Origin: Aneurinibacillus thermoaerophilus
GTDB taxonomy: Bacteria > Bacillota > Bacilli > Aneurinibacillales > Aneurinibacillaceae
DNA: 44,238 nucleotides
NCBI RefSeq assembly: GCF_900099925.1
Contig: NZ_FNDE01000033.1
Location: 1 to 44,238 of the forward strand
Direction: 5' to 3'
Made by a program: the position numbers and the translations under genes
The notes under the pieces: model-generated
Database searches by the model: none
What the model saw: the letters and a program-made list of their open reading frames with translations, nothing else
What the model was told of the DNA's origin: nothing
Part shown: in pieces, positions 26,868 through 32,919 of the stretch
How positions within the stretch are numbered: the stretch's first letter is position 1
Layout of the letters: every line of letters begins with the position of its first letter

Positions 26868-27062
26868 TCATCTTTTTAAACATAAACGAATGCCGTCAAC
26901 CATAACTTCTTTATCCGTATCTTCGATGGATTCCTCCAGAGCCATCTCATAGTTGGGGCCTCCTCAACCAGCTCCAGCAATAAAAATGCGGAGAATATCT
27001 TGCTTCGGATATTCCATTGTCTCCTTCAGCTTCGCAATCGCTTCCGGAGTTACGCGAAGCAT
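26868..27062 (-). CDS. HesB/IscA-like protein with in-frame UGA, probable selenoprotein
   Basis: From ATG 27062 (ribosome site GAAGGTGA) the frame reads MLRVTPEAIAKLKETMEY, LRIFIAGAG, then TGA (26964-26966), and continues as GGPNYEMALEESIEDTDKE to a second stop at 26868. HesB/IscA-like iron-sulfur proteins have AGxGCxGP here, so the TGA falls exactly on the conserved Cys. HesB-like proteins are a known selenoprotein family. A candidate SECIS hairpin follows. The protein is short (64 residues); the usual last ~25 residues are missing, so decay of a former selenoprotein gene is the alternative. It would act in Fe-S or sulfur handling. Confidence 0.65.
26925..26946 (-). promoter_or_regulatory. 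Candidate bacterial SECIS element
   Basis: In the mRNA GAUGG (26946-26942) pairs with CCAUC (26929-26925), enclosing a 12-base loop that contains UGGAGG. The loop G residues are about 26 bases after the UGA, within the range reported for bacterial SECIS elements. Structure was folded by eye. Confidence 0.45.
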
Positions 27063-27194
27063 ATCTTCACCTTCTTTCTGCTTCACAGCGGATGCATTTA
27101 TTTTCTCACCAAATACCCTTGCATTATTCTTTTGCCCATTTCCCCAGTAAATTTTCAATCCCGTATAGCATATGTCCAAATAGTAAATACCCTA

Positions 27195-27237
27195 TATACC
27201 CCTTGTGGTATATTATAAAAATTTTTTATGTTGTCAA
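27195..27237 (-). promoter_or_regulatory. Promoter of the HesB-like gene with CsoR/CstR-like operator
   Basis: On the minus strand TTGACA (27232-27237) and TAATAT (27210-27215) are 16 bases apart. Overlapping the -10 is TATACC-CCTTGT-GGTATA (27195-27212), an inverted repeat like the ATACC...GGTAT operators of CsoR/CstR-family copper or persulfide sensors. A further ATACCC half-site is at 27187-27192. Confidence 0.55.
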
Positions 27238-27345
27238 TCCACTATAAACTAAAAACCATCTGTGGAAATTTCTGTTTGCAAAAAGAGAAGTACGGCAGGG
27301 TACGCTAAAAACGACCGTCTCAATAAGATAAAAAGGAGCTTTCAT

Positions 27346-28539
27346 ATGAAACAAACAGGAAAACTGGACAGACAGTCCTGGCTTCTTCTGCTAATGAATA
27401 CGCTATACCTTATCTCCGTCGGCCTCTCCAACACTTTCGTCAATATCTACCTGTGGAAAGTAAAAAAAGACTATGCCATGATCGGATGGTTTAACTTTTT
27501 TACCTTCTTTTCTATTCTAGCTACATTTTGGATCGGCGGTCACCTTATAAAAAGATGGGATCGTGTCATAAGCATTCGCCTCGGCGTTTTCATTCTGGCC
27601 ATATTTTATCTAACTGTCCTCATGCTCGGTCCGTCAGCCACAAACTATGTCGCTCTGCTTGGCCTTTTGCTTGGCATAGGAGCCGGCTTCTATTGGCTTG
27701 GATATTACGTTATGTATTTTGAAATTACCGGGCCAGAAAACCGAGATGTTTTTAACGGGGTGAACGGACTGCTTATGTCGATGGCCGCCGGAGGTGCCCC
27801 GTTGCTTGCTGGATGGCTCGTCTCACACCAAGCAAATGGATACCGGCTTATTTTTTCTATTTCGCTCATCATTTTCACTTTGGCGGTAGTGGTCAGCTTC
27901 TTTATCACCAAAAGAAAATGCGAAGGACACTTTTCATTGCGCAGTGTATGGAATGATACCCGCAACGTTTCACGTTGGCATTACGTCGTGTTTTCCTATT
28001 TTTTCTGGGGTATGCGAGAAGGCGTAGTTGTCTTTCTCGTCGGTTTACTGGTGTTTATCGCCTCTTCAAGCGAATTGACAGTAGGAATATACGCATTTCT
28101 TACGTCTACTCTGTCACTTGTGTCTTACTATATTGTGGGAAAATGGATTCGTCCTCACAAACGGGAATATTCACTTTTTATCGGAGCTTTCATGCTCATA
28201 GTGGCCGTTTTGCCACTGCTCTCGCAAATCCGCTTCAGCACACTGCTTTTGCTTGGTATCGGTACCGCTCTGTTTTACCCTTTTTTTGCCGTGCCCCTTG
28301 TTTCCACATCATTTGATGTGATCGGGGAAAGCATGGAGAAAGCAAAATTAAGGGTAGAATATATCGTTATTCGCGAGTTTGCTTTCAGCCTGGGGCGTCT
28401 GCTCAGCACGCTATTATTCGTATTGCTCGTCATGGCGACCACAGCTACCAAAGCGCTCGTACTGTATCTGATCGGGTTAAATTTACTGCTTATGCTCTGT
28501 TGGGTTTTTATGCGAAACGTTTTTCCAACTCGCGCATAA
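27346..28539 (+). CDS. Major facilitator superfamily transporter (YqgE-like)
   Basis: A 397-residue polytopic membrane protein with about 12 hydrophobic segments (LLLLMNTLYLISVGLSNTFV, YVALLGLLLGIGAGFYWLGY, LLLLGIGTALFYPFFAVPL). The N-terminal GLSNTFVNIYLWK and central YFEITGPENRD blocks resemble B. subtilis YqgE and related MFS proteins of unknown substrate. Ribosome site AAAAAGGAG fixes the ATG at 27346; the open frame to 27262 lacks one. Divergent from the HesB-like gene, with about 280 bases between them. Confidence 0.8.
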   Translation: MKQTGKLDRQSWLLLLMNTLYLISVGLSNTFVNIYLWKVKKDYAMIGWFNFFTFFSILATFWIGGHLIKRWDRVISIRLGVFILAIFYLTVLMLGPSATNYVALLGLLLGIGAGFYWLGYYVMYFEITGPENRDVFNGVNGLLMSMAAGGAPLLAGWLVSHQANGYRLIFSISLIIFTLAVVVSFFITKRKCEGHFSLRSVWNDTRNVSRWHYVVFSYFFWGMREGVVVFLVGLLVFIASSSELTVGIYAFLTSTLSLVSYYIVGKWIRPHKREYSLFIGAFMLIVAVLPLLSQIRFSTLLLLGIGTALFYPFFAVPLVSTSFDVIGESMEKAKLRVEYIVIREFAFSLGRLLSTLLFVLLVMATTATKALVLYLIGLNLLLMLCWVFMRNVFPTRA

Positions 28540-28618
28540 ATACGAATAAAACCGTGAACAATAAAAGCATAAGTCTGAATGTTACGGAAAGGATGCGACA
28601 TGTTTTGTGACATGTTTA

Positions 28619-28786
28619 ATGAAGGAACGATATATCCTCGCTTACTTTAATACACCCGAACAGGCGGAAAATATCCGACAGCAGTTCGCGTTAGCCGATG
28701 GAATTATTGACACACAGGTGAACCGCATCGGATTGTACCCAGAGCCCCAAACAAGTCATTTCATAAAATACCATTACAGAGAATAA
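28619..28786 (+). CDS. Small hypothetical protein
   Basis: A 55-residue ORF starting MKERYILAYFNTPEQAENIR and ending SHFIKYHYRE. It has good codon use and an alpha/beta look (a strand, then the helix TPEQAENIRQQF). The ribosome site (GGAAAGG) is distant, so it may be a fragment of a longer gene or use GTG 28607. ACATGT palindromes flank the start. Family unknown. Confidence 0.4.
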   Translation: MKERYILAYFNTPEQAENIRQQFALADGIIDTQVNRIGLYPEPQTSHFIKYHYRE

Positions 28787-29190
28787 CGAAAGGGTACGAT
28801 TCGGCTAACCCCTAGTCGATCGGCCATTTTTGCCAATGATAAATTCGGATGAGCCGAACTAAAGAATACTCAAAGTCAAATGAATGAATTTCATAACTAA
28901 AATTCCTTGAACCGTAAGGCTCAATTGGCATAAAAAAAGAGTACCTTCCCAAATCTCGAATAGAGTAGTTGTCCAGACAACTCAATGAGAAAGGTTGGTC
29001 TCCTCATGCACTTTATTCACTAAGGACATTTATCTTCTCTGCAAAATGTATTAGATTTAGAACGTACGATCATTACACAGCGATTTTCGATGGCGCCAAT
29101 ATTGTGCCATTGCTTAATTATGCCCTTTATACAATGCTTCATAACGTGGTTCAAGGTGAGAAAGTTGAACTACCAAATAACAGAAAAAAT
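28787..29190. other. Gene-poor, degenerate stretch
   Basis: No intact gene is supported. On the minus strand about 28800-28860 encodes LSLAKMADRLGVSR, an HTH-like scrap. AGTTGTC-CA-GACAACT (28967-28982) is a perfect dyad like GntR/FadR-type operators. A plus-strand frame of 84 codons (28969-29223) has no ribosome site and no recognised motif. Confidence 0.4.
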
Positions 29191-29193
29191 GGC

Positions 29194-29212
29194 TGGATTC
29201 TTAACGAATCCA
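29194..29212. terminator. Bidirectional terminator downstream of puuP
   Basis: TGGATTC-TTAAC-GAATCCA hairpin, with TTTTT following on the plus strand and TTTTTT a little further on the minus strand. Confidence 0.6.
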
Positions 29213-29232
29213 ACGCTTTTTAAATATAAAAG

Positions 29233-30660
29233 CTATGCGTTTTTAGCCTGATTAATCTCTCCTGTTTCCTCAACCGCAAATGATTTCTCTTCTTCATCGA
29301 TGTAACTAGAAGGATGCATTTCCTCCATCTCTTCAAAGTGAATGCTCGCCGGCTTAACTTTAAATAACTTCGTAATATACAATAAATAGATAAAACCGAC
29401 AATAGCCCACCCAATTCCGAGCATTAAAGAACTTTTTTCTAAATTTGCCCAAAGAATAGCTACAGCACCAGCGCCCAAAAGCGGCATAACCAGATAAGAG
29501 AAAAATCCCTTGAATGTTTTATGCATTTTCTTACGAACAACATAGTACGAAATAACAGAAAGATTCACAAATGTAAACGCAATCAATGCACCAAAATTAA
29601 TAAAAGAGGCAGCCGTAGCCAAATCGAAAAAAACCGCGGTCACAGAAATCAAGCCAACGAGCACAATATTTGCAACCGGAGTTCTCCAGCGCGGATGAAT
29701 ATACCCGAACAGTTTATTCGGAAGCACACTGTCCCGTCCCATTACATACAGCAAACGCGAAACACTGGCGTGCGATGCCACCCCGGAAGCAAGCGTTCCT
29801 GCAAGTCCTCCTGCAAGGAAAAATACCTGAAATGCCAGGCCGCCCATATACGCAGCAATCTCAGGAGAAGAGGCTTCCGGGTCTTTAAAATGGGCCGCGG
29901 TCGGAAATACTGATTGAATAAAGTAAGACGTTATAATAAACATAGCACCGCCAATCAATGCTACAAGAAAAATCGCGCGTGGAATCGTTTTCTTTGGATT
30001 GGGTGTTTCCTCTGAAAGTGTTGTCACCGCATCAAATCCTAAATAAGAAAAACACATCAAGGTCGCGCCAGCGATAAGCGCCGAAGTATTAATTCCTTCT
30101 TTATAGAATGGTTCTATGGAGAACAGCATTCCTGTACCATCCCCATTCAGCAGCCTCTTTATGGCTACCCCGATGAAAACAACCATGATTAGTGTTTGAA
30201 AAACAACAAGCATTGTATTGAAATTAGCTGTAAAGTTTACACTAAAAATATTAACTAACGTTACAATAGCGACAAATCCAATAACCCATATCCACGCAGG
30301 AAGCCCAGGAAAAGTAGCAGAAAGATAAATTTGAGCAATCAAAGCATTTACCATTGGCAAAAATAAATAATCCATTAACGCGGCCCAACCGACAAGAAAC
30401 CCAATATGCGGACTGATAGTTCTTTGTGTATACGTATATGCAGAACCAGCATTTGGAAATACCTGTATCATCTTACCGTAACTAGCAGCTGTAAATAACA
30501 TTGCTACCAATGCAAGAATATAAGCTGTGGGTACATGCCCCCCGGTCGTCTCAGAAGCAATTCCAAACGTGTCAAACACAACCATCGGCGTCATATATCC
30601 AATGCCCATTAAAACAATGTGCCACAACTTCAAAGAACGCTTTAAAGTTACTTTTTCCAT
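29233..30660 (-). CDS. puuP: Putrescine importer of the APC family (PuuP/PlaP-like)
   Basis: A 475-residue, 12-helix amino acid-polyamine-organocation permease. It matches E. coli PuuP and PlaP along its length: LKRSLKLWHIVLMGIGYMTP, VVFDTFGIASE, SYGKMIQVFPNAGSAYTYTQ, MDYLFLPMVNALIAQIYLS, CFSYLGFDAVTTLSEETPNP, ASGVASHASVSRLLYVMGRD, FGYIHPRWRTP and INFGALIAFTFVNLSVISYY. These relatives import putrescine by proton symport. A sigma-54 promoter lies about 60 bases upstream, matching the regulation of patA. Ribosome site GGAGGA. Confidence 0.9.
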   Translation of the reverse strand: MEKVTLKRSLKLWHIVLMGIGYMTPMVVFDTFGIASETTGGHVPTAYILALVAMLFTAASYGKMIQVFPNAGSAYTYTQRTISPHIGFLVGWAALMDYLFLPMVNALIAQIYLSATFPGLPAWIWVIGFVAIVTLVNIFSVNFTANFNTMLVVFQTLIMVVFIGVAIKRLLNGDGTGMLFSIEPFYKEGINTSALIAGATLMCFSYLGFDAVTTLSEETPNPKKTIPRAIFLVALIGGAMFIITSYFIQSVFPTAAHFKDPEASSPEIAAYMGGLAFQVFFLAGGLAGTLASGVASHASVSRLLYVMGRDSVLPNKLFGYIHPRWRTPVANIVLVGLISVTAVFFDLATAASFINFGALIAFTFVNLSVISYYVVRKKMHKTFKGFFSYLVMPLLGAGAVAILWANLEKSSLMLGIGWAIVGFIYLLYITKLFKVKPASIHFEEMEEMHPSSYIDEEEKSFAVEETGEINQAKNA

Positions 30661-30718
30661 ATATCTTCCTCCTTGTAACTACTACATAAATCGAAATTTT
30701 TCGAACAACATATTGATA

Positions 30719-30736
30719 AAGCAAACACCATGCCAT
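30719..30736 (-). promoter_or_regulatory. Sigma-54 (-24/-12) promoter of puuP
   Basis: The minus strand reads ATGGCAT-GGTGT-TTGCTT, matching TGGCAC-N5-TTGCT with one change. GG and GC have the exact 10-base gap required. Confidence 0.78.
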
Positions 30737-30902
30737 GTAAGAATATTAAAATTGTTCTAATTATTGAGAGGAAAATATATCGCAGTATTTTGCGCGATTT
30801 ATGCGTAAAACAAAAAAGAATACATTTAAATTTTACAAATAATTATGTAATAACAATTATGAATAATAGAATAACTTATGCAATTTTGGGTATGAATTTT
30901 TT

Positions 30903-30968
30903 GCTCATGCTGTTGACCTGTACTTTGTCAACAGCATGAGCGTAGATGTTGTAGCACCTACGCTCATG
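30903..30968. other. Two overlapping, mutually exclusive perfect hairpins
   Basis: GCTCATGCTGTTGAC (30903-30917) pairs with GTCAACAGCATGAGC (30927-30941), 15 of 15 bases. CATGAGCGTAG (30935-30945) pairs with CTACGCTCATG (30958-30968), 11 of 11. The two share CATGAGC, so only one can form. No T-run follows on either strand. It sits between the agmatinase stop and puuP, about 170 bases upstream of the puuP -24 element. No gene is seen in 30737-31032. Confidence 0.7.
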
Positions 30969-31032
30969 TACGTATAGACATTTCCTTAACATTTGCTTAC
31001 GGAAAGCCTGTTTGTCTTATTTATTACACCTT

Positions 31033-31968
31033 CTATTTTTTCTTTCTATTCAACGCTACCAGACTGGCAAAGTCATGCACTAATGTTGCAGCCAGAAGAG
31101 AGGTGATTTGCGTCGGATCATAAGGAGGCAAAACTTCTACCAAATCAAAACCGACATAGTTAAAACCGGTGAAAGAACGAATCATTTCAAGCGTTTCAAG
31201 ACTGTTAAAGCCGCCCACTTCCAATGTGCCGGTTCCAGGTGCGCAGGAAGGATCAACAAAATCGATATCAAAGCTTAAAAAGCAAGGGGTGTTACCAATT
31301 GTCTCTTTTACTTGTTGGACAACATCCTCTACCCCACGTTTACGCAGCTCTTGAGTCGTGATCACATTGTAGCCCAAATCTACACTCGCCTGCACATCTC
31401 CAGGATGATTGAGCGTGCCCCGAATTCCGATTTGGAACACTTTATCTGACTGCAATAATTTTTCTTCATATGCACGGATAAAGGTAGAACCATGCCAATA
31501 TTTTTCATCATAGTACGTATCCCACGTATCTGTATGAGAATCAAAATGAATCAAAGCAACAGGACCGTATACTTTGGCCGCCGCGCGTAAGCTTGCCAAT
31601 GTGACAGAATGGTCTCCGCCCAATCCAATCGGCACAATTTCCTCATTCATTAGATTCAATACAGTCTCTTCGATAAGCTCATAACTACGGTGAATATTGT
31701 GTGGAATAACAGGTACGTCCCCTATGTCAATGGCATTTGTATCTTCAAAAGGATACACATCATTCACTGGATGGTAAGGGAATAATGTCATTGACGCCTG
31801 ACGAATTGCCTGCGGCGCAAATCTGGCGCCTACCCTAAAGGAAGCAGCTGTATCAAAAGGCATGCCAAGAATAGCAACCTTTGCGTTTTCACGTTTAGAA
31901 GGCAGTCTCATAAAAGAACCGGTTGTACAAAATTCCGGTTGTACATCCGGTGAAAGCGGATATTGCAT
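31033..31968 (-). CDS. speB: Agmatinase-family ureohydrolase
   Basis: A 311-residue Mn-dependent ureohydrolase. The binuclear metal ligands are all present: GLGGDHSVT, LIHFDSHTDTWD and FLSFDIDFVDPSCAPGTGT. FRVGARFAPQAIRQAS and the late Glu in GFDLVEVLPPYDP also fit. Agmatinase (agmatine to putrescine and urea) is the best call because puuP and patA are close; guanidinobutyrase or guanidinopropionase cannot be excluded. Ribosome site GGAGGG. I did not find a -24/-12 promoter upstream. Confidence 0.85.
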   Translation of the reverse strand: MQYPLSPDVQPEFCTTGSFMRLPSKRENAKVAILGMPFDTAASFRVGARFAPQAIRQASMTLFPYHPVNDVYPFEDTNAIDIGDVPVIPHNIHRSYELIEETVLNLMNEEIVPIGLGGDHSVTLASLRAAAKVYGPVALIHFDSHTDTWDTYYDEKYWHGSTFIRAYEEKLLQSDKVFQIGIRGTLNHPGDVQASVDLGYNVITTQELRKRGVEDVVQQVKETIGNTPCFLSFDIDFVDPSCAPGTGTLEVGGFNSLETLEMIRSFTGFNYVGFDLVEVLPPYDPTQITSLLAATLVHDFASLVALNRKKK

Positions 31969-32059
31969 GATCTCGGTCCCTCCATTTATCTTTGTTGTCC
32001 ATATTTATATAAAACAAAACATCAAATGCATTCTTGAGAACCGGCTCCGTTAATTACAT

Positions 32060-32116
32060 TTACGCAGGTAAAATCATGGAAAGTAGAACAGCGATTAGAA
32101 ATAGTTTGTTTTGCAT
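32060..32116 (-). CDS. Putative 18-residue hydrophobic peptide
   Basis: ATG 32116, with GGAG 8 bases upstream, starts MQNKLFLIAVLLSMILPA, then TAA. It would be a minimal membrane peptide, 91 bases before the agmatinase gene. Ribosome site and spacing are good, so it may be translated, either as a small membrane peptide or as a leader. Confidence 0.35.
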   Translation of the reverse strand: MQNKLFLIAVLLSMILPA

Positions 32117-32269
32117 AACATCAACTCCTACTCCATGAAATAAGAGAATGAACATAAAAAATCATTTCATCTCTTTTTACAATAGATATACAAAGCAATT
32201 ATTATGCCAATTTCAATATAAGTCAAAGTAATTAAAAAATTAGGAAGAATGCCTTTTAACTTTCCGCAC

Positions 32270-32359
32270 ATATGCATATACGCATAATTCTATGCATATA
32301 AAAAAAGAGGGGGCCCAAAGTGATAGGGCCCCCTTTTTGTGTTGCTATATATGCATATA
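32270..32359. repeat. Three ATATGCATATA palindromes around a terminator
   Basis: Copies lie at 32270-32280, 32291-32300 (one base shorter) and 32349-32359. They flank the GC-rich terminator in the gap between fdh and the agmatinase gene. They may be operators or chance AT-rich repeats. No gene is seen in 32120-32445. Confidence 0.45.
32308..32339. terminator. Strong bidirectional terminator
   Basis: AGGGGGCCC (32308-32316) pairs with GGGCCCCCT (32326-32334), with TTTTT on the plus strand and a T-run (AAAAAA at 32301-32306) on the minus strand. Confidence 0.9.
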
Positions 32360-32445
32360 CAAAACAATAAATAATCTACACATTGTATTCTATTTATAAT
32401 CAGATAACCGTTTGAGACAGTTTCTTTCTTTGTATTTGGATGAAG

Positions 32446-32919
32446 TTACAACTTTTGCCCCATCCCTTTCAGAAAGCTCAACATAATCGTTATAGCACGA
32501 TTTACATCCGGATCTTTATAAGCTTTTATTAAATCAAACAAGCTCATTTTTTCGTCCGCTCTCGCTTTTTCGACGGAACAACGCATGCCATTAACAATGC
32601 CTTCCACTACTTTTTTAATTGTTTCAGGCTCCATTTCCCCCAACATTCCGACCACACTCATAACACTATTAATACCACGGGTCATCGTAGGTTTGGAAAG
32701 CTGGGAAATACCGATTTCTACAACTTTCTCTCGCGCCTGGATTAGCCCCCCAATGATCTCTAAGGCTCCGCTTTCATACAAAAGGCGAATCACTTTCAGT
32801 AATTCCTGCAGCGCTTCACCGTTTTTGGCGATAAGACCAGTCAATTCCTCGAGCGCCTGCGCCTGAAGTTCGGCTTCGGTCGGTTCGTGCTTCTTGATCG
32901 TGGTTGTAGGTTTTGCCAT
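32446..32919 (-). CDS. DUF1641 protein (YrhD-like), formate dehydrogenase partner
   Basis: A 157-residue mostly helical protein. The pattern LLKVIRLLYESGALEIIGGL and the C-terminal FDLIKAYKDPDVNRAITIML match DUF1641 proteins, which in Bacillus (YrhD) sit next to the formate dehydrogenase YrhE and were proposed to be a small subunit. The ATG directly follows the fdhA stop and its ribosome site lies within the end of fdhA, so the genes are coupled. Confidence 0.87.
   Translation of the reverse strand: MAKPTTTIKKHEPTEAELQAQALEELTGLIAKNGEALQELLKVIRLLYESGALEIIGGLIQAREKVVEIGISQLSKPTMTRGINSVMSVVGMLGEMEPETIKKVVEGIVNGMRCSVEKARADEKMSLFDLIKAYKDPDVNRAITIMLSFLKGMGQKL

Noticed and set aside
26623-26883. 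86-codon minus-strand ORF
   Set aside because: Overlaps the end of the HesB-like gene and the coiled-coil gene; no ribosome site; reads as low-complexity shadow.
31969-32120. Sigma-54 promoter for the agmatinase gene
   Set aside because: The only GG...GC pair (around CCGGTTCTCAAGAATGC) has the wrong spacing by one base and poor flanks.
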